NCBI RefSeq assembly: GCF_050433385.1
Contig: NZ_JBNPXI010000006.1
Location: 130,641 to 194,640, forward strand
Length of the DNA stretch: 64,000 bases
Origin: Brassicibacter mesophilus
Lineage (GTDB): Bacteria; Bacillota; Clostridia; Tissierellales; Proteiniboraceae
Direction: 5' to 3'
The notes below the pieces were generated by a model, which was given only the letters and a program-made list of their open reading frames with translations, was not told where the DNA came from and did not search any database. Of the stretch, positions 9,704-18,254 are shown one piece after another. How positions within the stretch are numbered: the first letter of the stretch is position 1; each line of letters starts with the position of its first letter. Position numbers and translations under genes: made by a program.

Positions 9704-10762
9704 ATGAATACGAAAAAATTAAAGTATACCTTAATCTCATTAGTTGTTTTTATTGTATTTTTGATATTAGCAAATCTTTTTATGAATCAATATCAACTTA
9801 GAATACTTAATTTATGTGCTATATATGTGATCTTAGGTTTAAGTCTTAACTTAGTAAATGGCTTTACAGGTCTTTTCGTTCTAGGACATGCAGGCTTCAT
9901 GGCTGTAGGAGCATATACCACTGCTCTACTTACTCTTTCACCAGAAATGAAAGCATCAAACTTCTTTATTAAACCAATAATTGCACCACTAGCAACTATA
10001 CAGCTTCCATTTCCAATTGCATTATTAGTTGCAGGATTAATGGCAGCTATTGCTGGATTTATAATAGGTGCACCAGCACTTAAGCTGAAAGATGATTACT
10101 TAGCTATTGCTACACTTGGCTTTGCGGAAATAATTCGTGTTGTATTTACTAATACTCAGTCTATTACAAATGGAGCATTAGGATTAAAAGGTGTTCCTGT
10201 ACTTACTAACATTTGGTGGTCATGGGGTTTAGCTATTCTTACAATACTATTTGTAGTGAGAATTGTGAAAAGCAGCTATGGAAATGCTTTTAGAGCTATA
10301 CGTGATGATGATATCGCTGCTCAAGCAATGGGAGTTAACTTATTTAAGCATAAGGTTATATCTTTTATGATAGGTGCTTTTCTAGCAGGTGTTGGTGGAG
10401 GTTTACTTGGGAATCTATTAGGTACAGTTGACCCAAATATGTTTAGATTTTTGTTAACATTCCAGATCCTTTTAATAGTCGTACTTGGCGGCAGTGGTAG
10501 CATAACTGGAACAGTTATTTCAGCAATTGTTGTAACTGTAGGAATGGAGGCATTAAGAGTACTTGATCAAGATATAAACTTAGGATTTACTGTTATCCCT
10601 GGTATATCTGGAATGCGTATGGTTATATTCTCTGCACTACTACTTATTGTCATATTGTTTTATCAACAGGGTCTTATGGGTAACCGTGAATTTTCATGGG
10701 ACTATATAGATATTGTTAAGATAAAACTGCGTAAATTGATTAAGAAGGATGTGGAAGCATGA
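9704..10762 (+). CDS. livM: Branched-chain amino acid ABC transporter permease LivM-like
   Basis: This is the second membrane subunit of the importer, 352 aa, with about nine hydrophobic segments. LivM landmarks are LGLSLNLVNGFTGLFVLGHAGFM near residue 45, the cytoplasmic EAA-like loop around IRDDDIAAQAMGVNLFKHKV, and GGSGSITGTV. The gene follows livH by 3 bp and overlaps livG by 4 bp (ATGA), showing tight coupling. Confidence 0.94.
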   Translation: MNTKKLKYTLISLVVFIVFLILANLFMNQYQLRILNLCAIYVILGLSLNLVNGFTGLFVLGHAGFMAVGAYTTALLTLSPEMKASNFFIKPIIAPLATIQLPFPIALLVAGLMAAIAGFIIGAPALKLKDDYLAIATLGFAEIIRVVFTNTQSITNGALGLKGVPVLTNIWWSWGLAILTILFVVRIVKSSYGNAFRAIRDDDIAAQAMGVNLFKHKVISFMIGAFLAGVGGGLLGNLLGTVDPNMFRFLLTFQILLIVVLGGSGSITGTVISAIVVTVGMEALRVLDQDINLGFTVIPGISGMRMVIFSALLLIVILFYQQGLMGNREFSWDYIDIVKIKLRKLIKKDVEA

Positions 10763-11520
10763 GTTTATTAAAGGTTGATAATATTACAATGAGATTTGGT
10801 GGACTTGTTGCTGTTTCTGATTTTTCACTACAAATGGATCAAAATGAAATAGTCGGCTTAATAGGCCCAAACGGAGCAGGCAAAACTACTGCTTTCAATA
10901 TGATAACTGGAGTTTACCAACCATCTGAAGGAAATATATATTTTGAAGATACTAACCTAGTAAAGAAAAAGCCTGATCAGATAACAAAGCTAGGTATAGC
11001 TAGAACCTTCCAAAACATCCGTCTTTTTAAAGAAATGACTGTACTTGAAAATGTGCTAGTTGCTAATCACCTAAGAATTAAATCTGGATTATGGTCAGCA
11101 ATACTTAACTTGCCGTGGTATAGCTCAGAAGAAAGAAAAATGTATGATAGATCTATGACACTGCTAGAAAGCGTAAATCTTGCTGATGTAGCAAATGAAA
11201 AAGCAACTTCATTGCCTTACGGAAAACAAAGACGTCTAGAAATAGCTAGAGCATTAGCTACAAATCCTCGGATTCTACTTCTAGATGAGCCAGCTGCCGG
11301 CATGAATTCTCAGGAATCTATTGAGCTTATGGATTTTATAAAAGAAGTACGGGATAATTTTAATATTTCTATTCTAATGATTGAGCATCACATGCAGGTA
11401 GTTATGGGGATATGCGAAAGAATAATAGTTCTAGACCACGGAGAAACAATAGCTGAGGGTGTACCTAAGGAAATTCAATCTAATCCTAAGGTCATAGAAG
11501 CGTATTTGGGGGTGGATTAG
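10759..11520 (+). CDS. livG: Branched-chain amino acid ABC transporter ATPase LivG-like
   Basis: This is the first of two ATPase subunits, 253 aa. Walker A is GPNGAGKTT, the signature region is the LivG-type LPYGKQRRLEIARAL, and Walker B is ILLLDEPAAGMN. The C-terminal HMQVVMGICERIIVLDHGETIAEG is the usual LivG ending. The start overlaps the livM stop and the gene ends directly against livF. LivG-LivF heterodimers drive import through LivHM. Confidence 0.95.
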   Translation: MSLLKVDNITMRFGGLVAVSDFSLQMDQNEIVGLIGPNGAGKTTAFNMITGVYQPSEGNIYFEDTNLVKKKPDQITKLGIARTFQNIRLFKEMTVLENVLVANHLRIKSGLWSAILNLPWYSSEERKMYDRSMTLLESVNLADVANEKATSLPYGKQRRLEIARALATNPRILLLDEPAAGMNSQESIELMDFIKEVRDNFNISILMIEHHMQVVMGICERIIVLDHGETIAEGVPKEIQSNPKVIEAYLGVD

Positions 11521-12228
11521 ATGCTTAAAATAGAAAACTTACATGTGAATTATGGAGGTATCCAAGCACTTCAGGGTATAAACATTGATGTTTCTGAAAA
11601 CAAGATTGTAACTTTGGTAGGAGCTAATGGTGCTGGTAAAAGCACTACTTTAAGAAGTATAGTTGGCCTGGTAAAGAAAACAGAAGGAGCTGTTCATTAC
11701 AACAACGAAGATATAACAAATAAACCAACAAAGGAAATTGTAGAGTCTGGAATTACACTTGTACCTGAAGGAAGAAGAGTGTTCCCTGACCTTACTGTAA
11801 AAGAGAACCTGCTTTTAGGAGCATATTATAGAAAAGACAAGGTGCAAATCACTAAGGATTTAGATTGGGTATATGAAATATTTCCTAGACTTAATGAAAG
11901 AGTATGGCAAAAAGCAGGTACTTTGTCTGGAGGCGAACAGCAGATGCTAGCTGTTGGAAGAGCTCTAATGTCAAAACCAAAGCTGATTATGATGGATGAA
12001 CCGTCATTAGGTCTTGCACCAATACTTGTAAAAGATATATTTTCTATTATTAAAGAAATAAAGAATAATAATGTATCTATATTGCTGATAGAGCAAAATG
12101 CTAAAGCAGCTCTTGAAATTGCTGATTATGGATACGTACTAGAAATAGGAAAAATCGTAATGCAGGGTGAAGGAAAAACCTTACTTCAAGATGAAAACGT
12201 AAAGAAAGCATATTTAGGAGAAGTATAA
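11521..12228 (+). CDS. livF: Branched-chain amino acid ABC transporter ATPase LivF-like
   Basis: This is the second ATPase subunit, 235 aa. Walker A is GANGAGKST, the signature is LSGGEQQMLAVGRALM, and Walker B is LIMMDEPSLGLAP, all typical of LivF. Its ATG abuts the livG TAG (TAGATG), so translation is coupled. It is the last gene of the operon, with a strong terminator six bases downstream. Confidence 0.95.
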   Translation: MLKIENLHVNYGGIQALQGINIDVSENKIVTLVGANGAGKSTTLRSIVGLVKKTEGAVHYNNEDITNKPTKEIVESGITLVPEGRRVFPDLTVKENLLLGAYYRKDKVQITKDLDWVYEIFPRLNERVWQKAGTLSGGEQQMLAVGRALMSKPKLIMMDEPSLGLAPILVKDIFSIIKEIKNNNVSILLIEQNAKAALEIADYGYVLEIGKIVMQGEGKTLLQDENVKKAYLGEV

Positions 12229-12233
12229 TCATT

Positions 12234-12265
12234 AAAGCTCTAAGTTTAAACTTAGAGCTTTTTTA
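12234..12265 (+). terminator. Rho-independent terminator after livF
   Basis: AAAGCTCTAAG-TTTAAA-CTTAGAGCTTT followed by a T-rich tail starts six bases after the livF stop. The 11-bp stem plus T-run is a clear terminator for the liv operon. Confidence 0.92.
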
Positions 12266-12344
12266 TTTGATTGTAATCACATATTTTATAAGTAATACGG
12301 TTTATAATAAAGACACAAAGATTATGATAGAAGGAGGAGTCAAA

Positions 12345-13061
12345 ATGACAAGAGTATTTAATAAAAATCAAAAACTTGGTGAAATAGCTGCTGTGTTCCC
12401 TAAAGCAACTGAGACTTTTATGAAACATGATATTGATTTTTGCTGTGGTGGTGATAGAACACTTGAATTAGCTTTAAACGATAAGGGTCTTGATATTGAC
12501 ATGATATTAGATGAGCTTGATAAAGCTTACACCGAATATAATGCTATAAAAAATGATGATATAGATTGGAGAAATTCAGATTTTTCTACTCTTATAGATT
12601 TTATTGTTAACAAGCATCATTCATTCATGAAAAAAGAGCTTCCTTTAATCGATACCTTAGTAAATAAAATTTTGAAGGTGCATTTCATTGATAATGGAGA
12701 AGTACTAACAAAAGTTCATAAACTATTTGGTCAGTTAAAAACCGAGATAGAAACTCATCTCATTAAAGAAGAAGAAGTACTATTTCCGTTAATTAAGCAA
12801 TATGAAAAGACTCCATCTGATGAGCTTTTAAATAAGATAATAAATGTAATGAATGAAACTGAAGATGAACATGATGCTGCTGGTGATATATTAAAGGAAT
12901 TGAGAAAAGTAACAAATCAATATGAAGTTCCTCCTACAGGATGTAACTCATTTAAGCTGACTTATGAAAAACTAATGTCTGTTGAAGTAGACTTATTCCA
13001 TCATATTCATCTTGAAAATAATATAATGTTTGAAAGATTAAAATCATTACAATCTGATTAA
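12345..13061 (+). CDS. ric: RIC/ScdA-type iron-sulfur cluster repair di-iron protein
   Basis: This cytoplasmic hemerythrin-like protein (239 aa) restores Fe-S clusters damaged by nitric oxide or oxygen. The N-terminal ScdA domain has the hallmark DFCCGGDRTLELA. The hemerythrin domain supplies the iron ligands in NKHHSFMKKELP, ETHLIKEEEVLFP, EDEHDAAG and HHIHLENNIMFER. The ATG at 12345 follows AAGGAGG; the open frame runs 26 codons upstream without a ribosome site. A TATAAT box sits at 12303-12308. It is monocistronic, bounded by terminators on both sides. Confidence 0.93.
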   Translation: MTRVFNKNQKLGEIAAVFPKATETFMKHDIDFCCGGDRTLELALNDKGLDIDMILDELDKAYTEYNAIKNDDIDWRNSDFSTLIDFIVNKHHSFMKKELPLIDTLVNKILKVHFIDNGEVLTKVHKLFGQLKTEIETHLIKEEEVLFPLIKQYEKTPSDELLNKIINVMNETEDEHDAAGDILKELRKVTNQYEVPPTGCNSFKLTYEKLMSVEVDLFHHIHLENNIMFERLKSLQSD

Positions 13062-13067
13062 AATGGG

Positions 13068-13102
13068 TAAATAAGCCATGAGTAAAACTCATGGCTTATT
13101 TA
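13068..13102. terminator. Bidirectional terminator between ric and the convergent gene
   Basis: TAAATAAGCCATGAG-TAAAA-CTCATGGCTTATTTA is a perfect 15-bp stem in the convergent gap. It overlaps the stop codon of the minus-strand gene and can end both transcripts. Confidence 0.88.
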
Positions 13103-13974
13103 TAGTCTATATACATGTATGATGTTGCTTTTATCCTGTTTATAATAAATTTACCTTCCTGGTATTTCCTTAATGATATCATCACAGCAACTGTATCAGA
13201 ATTTGCAATCCCTGTAATTCTAGTATATCCCTCTAGTTCATATGTTCCGTCTTTATCATAATCTACTGGTCTCAATAGCTGATATCCGCTTGCATTTATT
13301 CCTACTGGTCTGAGTAGCTTACCTTCTTTATCATATACATCGCCAATGTATCTAGGTTTTTTTGCTGAAAGATCGATTATTATTGTACTATTTGTTTCTG
13401 CATTGTTTATATCTGCCTTAAAACCATCAATAAACTCTCCTTTAAATTCAACCCCCCTACTAAGTTCTTCTAGTGATATAATCGTATCTGGATTATTGTC
13501 AACAAATGAATATATTCCATAACTAATAAAACCTCCACTGCCCCCTGTTGGACTTTCTAACAATACATCCTTTATCTTATCTCTATTGAAATCTCCTAAA
13601 AAAAGTCTATTTTTATATCCTCCTGAGTTCTTTATTGATAGCTTGGAGTATTTATCAGTATTGCCATCCTTTACAAGGATATCAAGATTCTCAGCATAAA
13701 TTGCTTCTTTCGACTCTTTATCACCTATCAATAATACTGTGTCTTCAACATTATCACCTGTTACATCACCTTTTTTAATGTCAAGTATATATTTCCCTGT
13801 TATACCAAACTTCTTTAGCTCTATTTTATCGTTTATTTTAAAGTCATCGTTAATTATGTTGATTACACTTGCATCATCATTTGATAATATAATACCCGAA
13901 AGTAATATTAATCCAATTCCTGCTATTATTAATGCATAAAACTTGATATTTTTGATTATAATCACACTCCTCAA
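13096..13974 (-). CDS. Exported or membrane-anchored protein with FG-GAP/VCBS-like repeats, function unknown
   Basis: A hydrophobic N-terminal segment (about residues 12-31) is followed by an extracytoplasmic region of about 260 aa. That region has Asp/Gly-rich motifs GDVTGDNVEDTVLLIG, GDFNRDKIKDVLLE and DYDKDGTYELEG, which resemble calcium-binding FG-GAP blades. The protein is probably tethered to the outer face of the membrane. The start is uncertain: the TTG at 13974 lacks a good ribosome site, while AGGAGTG lies just downstream and could serve an internal GTG (13965) or a later start. The gene stands alone, convergent with ric and divergent from lplA. Confidence 0.65.
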   Translation of the reverse strand: MRSVIIIKNIKFYALIIAGIGLILLSGIILSNDDASVINIINDDFKINDKIELKKFGITGKYILDIKKGDVTGDNVEDTVLLIGDKESKEAIYAENLDILVKDGNTDKYSKLSIKNSGGYKNRLFLGDFNRDKIKDVLLESPTGGSGGFISYGIYSFVDNNPDTIISLEELSRGVEFKGEFIDGFKADINNAETNSTIIIDLSAKKPRYIGDVYDKEGKLLRPVGINASGYQLLRPVDYDKDGTYELEGYTRITGIANSDTVAVMISLRKYQEGKFIINRIKATSYMYIDYK

Positions 13975-14125
13975 ATAGCTTCTTACAATATTTCTATTCT
14001 GTTATTTTTATAACTATGATTGTAAGTTTTCAAAAAAGTTTATAAAATATAAGTATTCTTAAGATTTGATATGTATTTTTTATGGGTATATTAATATTAA
14101 TAACATTAGTAAAGGATGTGTTTAC

Positions 14126-15118
14126 ATGATAAGCATAAAAAATGATTCAAACAATCCATACTTTAATCTTGCATTAGAAGAATATGCACTAAAATATCTT
14201 GATTTAAATGAAGATATTATTATAATGTGGCAAAACGAGCCAACTGTAGTAATAGGAAGAAATCAAAATACTATTGAAGAAATCAATAGTAAGTTTATAA
14301 AAGAAAATGATATTAATGTGGTAAGACGACTTTCTGGAGGAGGAGCTGTATTTCATGATTTAGGTAATCTTAATTTTACCTTCATCACTTCTAGTCACGA
14401 AAACAGTGTTAATAACTTTAAAAAGTTTACTAAGCCTGTAATCGATGCGTTACATAAGCTAGGTGTAAATGCAGAGTTCTCTGGTCGTAATGATATAACT
14501 GTTGATGGTAAAAAGGTTTCTGGTAATGCACAATACTATTATAAGGATAAGATGCTTCATCATGGTACTATTCTATTTGATGCAAACCTTGATATATTAA
14601 AGGATGTACTAAATGTAAAGCTAGATAAAATAGAATCAAAGGGTATTAAATCAGTTAGAAGCAGAGTTTCTAATATCTACCCTTATTTAGAAGAAAAAAT
14701 GAGTGTAACTGAATTCAAGGATACAATTCTTAAATTTATGCTTGGAACTAATGATATAGAAAGTAATCAATACATTCTAAATGATGAAGATTTAAGTAAA
14801 ATAAATAAAATAATGGAAGAAAGATACCTTACATGGGAATGGGTATATGGAGAATCGCCTAACTTCAACCTTCAAAAGACTAGAAGATTTGCAGGTGGAA
14901 ACCTTGACTTAAGACTAGATGTTCAAAACGGTATTATAAAGCAATGTAAAATATACGGAGACTTTTTTGGTCAAAATGAGCTCTCAGAGCTTGAAGAGCT
15001 TTTAGTCGACAGTAAGTTTGAAGAGCAAGCAATTAGAAACATTCTCCATTCTATAAATTTTGATGAATATTTCTACGGAATTACTATAGACGATTTTATT
15101 GACTGCATGTTCTACTAA
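14126..15118 (+). CDS. lplA: Lipoate-protein ligase A
   Basis: Activates lipoate with ATP and attaches it to lipoyl domains (330 aa). The catalytic domain has the RRLSGGGAVFHDLGNLNFTF motif, GRNQNT near residue 52, and the lysine of the SGNAQYYYKDKMLHHGTILFD stretch. A C-terminal accessory domain (residues about 245-330) is typical of full-length LplA. The ATG at 14126 follows AAAGGATG; 20 open codons upstream have no ribosome site. Its natural clients here are the lipoyl domain of the E2 at 19653-20945 and any glycine-cleavage H protein elsewhere. Confidence 0.93.
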   Translation: MISIKNDSNNPYFNLALEEYALKYLDLNEDIIIMWQNEPTVVIGRNQNTIEEINSKFIKENDINVVRRLSGGGAVFHDLGNLNFTFITSSHENSVNNFKKFTKPVIDALHKLGVNAEFSGRNDITVDGKKVSGNAQYYYKDKMLHHGTILFDANLDILKDVLNVKLDKIESKGIKSVRSRVSNIYPYLEEKMSVTEFKDTILKFMLGTNDIESNQYILNDEDLSKINKIMEERYLTWEWVYGESPNFNLQKTRRFAGGNLDLRLDVQNGIIKQCKIYGDFFGQNELSELEELLVDSKFEEQAIRNILHSINFDEYFYGITIDDFIDCMFY

Positions 15119-15502
15119 AATTTAAAATTGTATAAAATAAGTTAATTTGTCTATTACAAATATAAACAGTGCAAATTTTTAAATAGGACAATAAAAACTC
15201 CACTCTTTTCATAGAGGATAAAATAGTTATATCATATATTATTTGGGATAAATAAATGGATCAGCAAGTATTTAAACTTAACTGATCCATTCTATTTTAT
15301 AAAGAATTATGTTTGTTACCTCTTTGGTGTTAGTATATTATCAAGAACAGTTCAAGTTATTGTATTTATATATAATTACTTATATTTCATTTTGTTATCA
15401 AAAATTTTATCTTTTATATTACTTCCTTTTTTATCATAAAAAGTAACTTTTAAATTATTAAAAGTATAAAACTATAGGATATTAAACTAGATACTAAAAA
15501 CA
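15119..15502. other. Intergenic stretch between lplA and a small minus-strand gene
   Basis: This 384-bp AT-rich gap holds the lplA terminator and an AT-only perfect palindrome, ACTTTTAA-ATTA-TTAAAAGT (15446-15465). On the minus strand the palindrome is followed by a T-rich run and may end the small gene at 15503-15631. No coding sequence is evident. Confidence 0.5.
15255..15298 (+). terminator. Terminator downstream of lplA
   Basis: AATGGATCAG ... CTGATCCATT forms a 10-bp outer stem with an inner AAGT/ACTT pairing, followed by CTATTTTAT. It lies about 135 bp after the lplA stop and probably ends that transcript. Confidence 0.7.
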
Positions 15503-15631
15503 TTATTTTTTATAGAATCCTTCTCTCTTCAATTCTTTTAATGCTTCTTTGACCCCTATTTTAACAGCTACAGTTATTATTGCAAAAAGAGTTATTCCAA
15601 CTATAATTAGACTACCCAAGTTTTGTATCAT
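15503..15631 (-). CDS. Small single-pass membrane peptide (42 aa)
   Basis: The 42-codon ORF starts with ATG at 15631, preceded by GGAAGTGAACTAA. It encodes MIQNLGSLIIVGITLFAI, one clear transmembrane helix, and then a basic/acidic amphipathic tail, VKEALKELKREGFYKK. This N-out, charged-tail layout is common for tiny membrane proteins of Bacillota with unknown function. The upstream region is one copy of the duplicated 120-bp block. No function can be assigned; a small membrane-active or regulatory peptide is possible. Confidence 0.6.
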   Translation of the reverse strand: MIQNLGSLIIVGITLFAIITVAVKIGVKEALKELKREGFYKK

Positions 15632-15650
15632 TTAGTTCACTTCCTTCCTT

Positions 15651-15770
15651 ATATTAGTATAATTTCCACAGAAGTAAATGATTCCCTTCTTTTGTGAGCA
15701 TTATTCTTGTGAATTTTACGAAATTATCTTAAGTAATATTCACATTATTCTCACAGTTATAAAATATATT
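15651..15770 (-). repeat. Duplicated 120-bp promoter-like block, copy 1
   Basis: Aligned without gaps to 18010-18129, this block is identical at about 94 of 120 positions by my count, with the best conservation in the distal half. It contains the dyad GTGAATTTTAC (15709-15719) and GTAATATTCAC (15733-15743). It lies directly upstream of the 42-aa peptide gene, so it probably carries that gene's promoter and an operator. Confidence 0.7.
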
Positions 15771-16114
15771 AAGGAAGCTTTTATGAAACTCATTTAACAG
15801 AAAGTTTATATTAAGGAAAGCTAGAACTTCCCTAGGGTTATAAAAAAGAATCCAAAACATTAATTTTGGTTCAACCTTAAATTTTGTGATAGATAATGCA
15901 CTTACCTTGTCAACAGTTAGTTTACAGGAAAATAATTGATTTATTTTCCATGGAATTGGAAACACAGATATTCCTGTATTTCATTAAAACTCCTATGTAG
16001 TATAAATAGAATTAATAATTTAAAAGACATGAAATAATAAGTTTAACTCTTTACTGAAAAAGAAAAAGCATGAAATACTCGATAAAAATTCGAATATTTT
16101 ATACTTTTTTTAGT
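15771..16114. other. Intergenic region with a bidirectional terminator
   Basis: No supportable gene. A 78-codon minus-strand reading frame (15729-15965) overlaps the duplicated block and lacks a ribosome site. The sequence AATCCAAAA (about 15846-15854) recurs at 18150, so the similarity to the region near the second copy may extend weakly this far. The right part holds the terminator at 16063-16110. Confidence 0.4.
16063..16110. terminator. Bidirectional terminator after the 66-aa membrane protein gene
   Basis: AAAGCATGAAATACTCGA and TCGAATATTTTATACTTT pair through a long AT-rich stem with GU wobbles around the loop TAAAAAT. T-runs flank it in both directions. It ends the minus-strand gene at 16115-16315. 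Confidence 0.75.
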
Positions 16115-16315
16115 TTAAACATAGATTCGCTTTTTCAGTGCATCCGAATTACCTGGGGTTTTTTTTATATAAAACAATAAGTTTATAATTACAATTATAG
16201 GTGCTAGTTTATAAAGAGCCATATCTTTTGTTATAAAAAGTATTAAAAGAGGTATTACTATTGCTAATTTATAAATTATACAACTTTCTTTTAGATACTT
16301 TTTGAATTTATTCAT
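16115..16315 (-). CDS. Small two-helix membrane protein (66 aa), function unknown
   Basis: The ATG at 16315 follows AAAGAGGTGATTTA, a good ribosome site. The protein has a basic start MNKFKKYLKES, two hydrophobic stretches (LAIVIPLLILFI and LAPIIVIINLLFYI) and a basic tail. A 20-codon longer frame exists but lacks a ribosome site. The gene is alone, with a terminator just downstream. Two-helix peptides like this include immunity proteins and small membrane regulators, but nothing here decides between them. Confidence 0.6.
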   Translation of the reverse strand: MNKFKKYLKESCIIYKLAIVIPLLILFITKDMALYKLAPIIVIINLLFYIKKTPGNSDALKKRIYV

Positions 16316-16559
16316 TAAATCACCTCTTTTCATTTCTAGCTTTTTTAGGTAGTTAGAACAGACTAGATAATTCAACTTGTTTAGATACCTAAAAGGTTTT
16401 ATAATAACATCTATTCCTTATATTCACCATAATTTATTATACCATAAATTGTAATGATATAGGAGTATTTGTAATAAATGCAAAAAGCTATAAATTAATT
16501 GCTAAATAAATTTATTTAAATACTATAAATGAGTGTTTTTGATAGAATAATTTTCCATC

Positions 16560-17764
16560 AACAAAGCTTATACTTCTCCCTATGCAATTTTCAAGGTTTT
16601 TAAAATATCAGATAGTGGTACATCAGCTTGAGCTTTTTCATAGACCCAACGAATCTTGCATTCTTCAACTTCACTCCGTACCTTCTTTAAACCTTGACTA
16701 AAACCAAGGGTAGTACCTTTAATTTCTAGTTCACAGTAAATGTAGGTAAGCACTACTAATGCCATATAGCGTTTGATACCTTTTGTACTTCTGATTTGAT
16801 ATTGATCAAACCCAAGATAGCTCTTGCTTTCTCTAAAGAAGGTTTCTACGGGCCAACGTTTAATGTAATAATTCAAAAGTTGTTTTTCTGACATTTTGAT
16901 ATCTAAGCTGATATAAGTTTTCATTGCCTTTTCATTATAAAGAGCATCTTTTGGCCAACTAATAACTATTTTTGCCTTTTTTGCGCTATTGATCTTTCCT
17001 AGATAGGTATACGTGTAGTATGTTTTGCCACCAACTGTCACCAAGTTGAATTCATGCATTTTAAGCGTCTTTGCAAAAGCTCCTATCTGTATACCTTTCT
17101 TTCTATGGCCTCTTGGGTAAATAATTCTGTTGGATTTAAAAGCTCCTAGATAACTGTATCTTTGATTATGAGCTACCTCGAAAAGCTTTTTACAAGTATA
17201 CCAGCTATCTCCCAAAACATACCCTTTATCTACAGGTTTAGGTAAATCTTTGATTATACTTTGGGCAATTTCATTCTTACTCATCTTGTCCTTATTATAG
17301 AGGACGATGTCAAAAAGAACTACAACATTATTGCATCTTAGCATAACTGTTACAAATTGATGTCCATAAACCATTTTACCTTTAAGATGTGACTTGTGAA
17401 AAAAGCAACCTTGTATAGTATTTTGCACCTTTGACGAGGGCATAGTCTTTTCACAGATTGTATCATCAATAATGACATAAATAGGCTGTTTAGTTGCTTT
17501 AGCGATCTGCCAGATGCGTTTTATGGCATGTTCTCTTATTGCATGAAGTAAAAATGTTTCATCCCAGGGACTTTTATTCAAGAAATCAGCAATACTTGTT
17601 CTGTGTCTATATGATGTAAGTTGTTCAACATCAGATACTTTACCGTTATAACCTTTAAGCACCATAGATAAAACAAATATAATAATATGTTTAAGTTGAG
17701 GTTTTGTAAAAAATAGGTCTAAATCCAGTTTTTTCAGTGCCTTGATTAATTCATTTGTAATCTA
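16560..17764 (-). mobile_element. IS4-superfamily insertion sequence, probably truncated at the transposase 5' end
   Basis: The element is represented by one transposase gene. I found no terminal inverted repeats or target duplication in the flanks, so both boundaries are approximate. The transposase frame continues 32 codons upstream of its first ATG with plausible protein sequence (ELIKALKKLDLDLFFTKPQL) until a TAG at 17762-17764. This suggests the original start codon was lost and that the junction with the neighbouring broken gene lies near 17760. Confidence 0.65.
16580..17665 (-). CDS. IS4-superfamily DDE transposase
   Basis: Cuts and joins DNA to move the insertion sequence. The RNase-H-like core has Asp67/68 in VIIDDTICEKT, Asp153 in VLGDSWYTC and Glu274. 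The IS4 superfamily signature Y(2)R(3)E(6)K is exact: Tyr267, Arg270, Glu274, Lys281 in the YIKRWPVETFFRESK region. Length from the first ATG is 361 aa. No ribosome site precedes this ATG, and in-frame coding-like sequence extends to 17761, so the N-terminus is probably truncated. IS701 or IS4 family assignment needs a search. Catalytic residues are intact. Confidence 0.85.
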   Translation of the reverse strand: MVLKGYNGKVSDVEQLTSYRHRTSIADFLNKSPWDETFLLHAIREHAIKRIWQIAKATKQPIYVIIDDTICEKTMPSSKVQNTIQGCFFHKSHLKGKMVYGHQFVTVMLRCNNVVVLFDIVLYNKDKMSKNEIAQSIIKDLPKPVDKGYVLGDSWYTCKKLFEVAHNQRYSYLGAFKSNRIIYPRGHRKKGIQIGAFAKTLKMHEFNLVTVGGKTYYTYTYLGKINSAKKAKIVISWPKDALYNEKAMKTYISLDIKMSEKQLLNYYIKRWPVETFFRESKSYLGFDQYQIRSTKGIKRYMALVVLTYIYCELEIKGTTLGFSQGLKKVRSEVEECKIRWVYEKAQADVPLSDILKTLKIA

Positions 17765-18012
17765 GTTAAAGTTATACGTGTATCTCCTTCTGTATATGGA
17801 CTAGAAAAAGGCTGTAATAGTAAGTTACTCGTTGGTCTATTTTCATAATCTGCATAATTAATTTTTAATTTAGGAGTATAAGTTGTTTCATCTTTTATTT
17901 TAACACAATTTCTATAATTTACATATTGGTCATTTGGACTATCCGCAAAACAAATAACAGTACTGTTAAAAATTAGAAAACCTAAAAGTAATATTGAAAC
18001 AAATTTTTTATA
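17746..18012 (-). pseudogene. Remnant of a secreted-protein gene with lost start codon
   Basis: The frame reads KKFVSILLLGFLIFNSTVICFA-DSPNDQ, a textbook signal peptide with a likely cleavage after CFA, then about 64 polar residues ending TLTRLQMN and a stop. There is no start codon: the bases before the lysines are TAT rather than ATG, consistent with loss of one G, and an in-frame TAA lies just upstream. The 3' end runs into the transposase region, so the original protein was probably longer. Promoter-like block copy 2 lies directly upstream. I do not recognise the family. Confidence 0.55.
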
Positions 18013-18129
18013 TTAATATACTTTCTATAAAAGTAAATTACTTGCTTATTTTTGCGAAAATTTTTTTGTGAATTTCACGAAATTATTTTAAGTAATATTC
18101 ACATTATTTTCGCTGTCATGAAATATATT
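18010..18129 (-). repeat. Duplicated 120-bp promoter-like block, copy 2
   Basis: This is the partner of 15651-15770, aligned gap-free at about 78 percent identity. It contains GTGAATTTCAC (18068-18078), itself a perfect palindrome, and GTAATATTCAC (18092-18102). It sits immediately upstream of the broken secreted-protein gene, in the same position as copy 1 relative to the 42-aa peptide gene. Confidence 0.7.
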
Positions 18130-18140
18130 TGAACTTAACA

Positions 18141-18199
18141 TAAAAAAAGAATCCAAAATGCTAATTATTATAACAAAATAGTAATTAGCATTTTGGATT
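18141..18199 (-). terminator. Terminator of the pyruvate dehydrogenase operon
   Basis: An 18-bp perfect stem (18150-18167 with 18182-18199) reads AATCCAAAATGCTAATTA against its complement. On the minus strand it is followed by CTTTTTTTATG. It lies 55 bp after the lpd stop. Confidence 0.9.
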
Positions 18200-18254
18200 A
18201 CTCTATGACACCACTGTTTTTTTAAATGTCTTTATCAACTCATCTCTATCATTA

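Noticed and set aside
15729..15965. 78-codon minus-strand frame
   Set aside because: It overlaps the duplicated promoter block, has no ribosome site and gives an unremarkable AT-driven composition.
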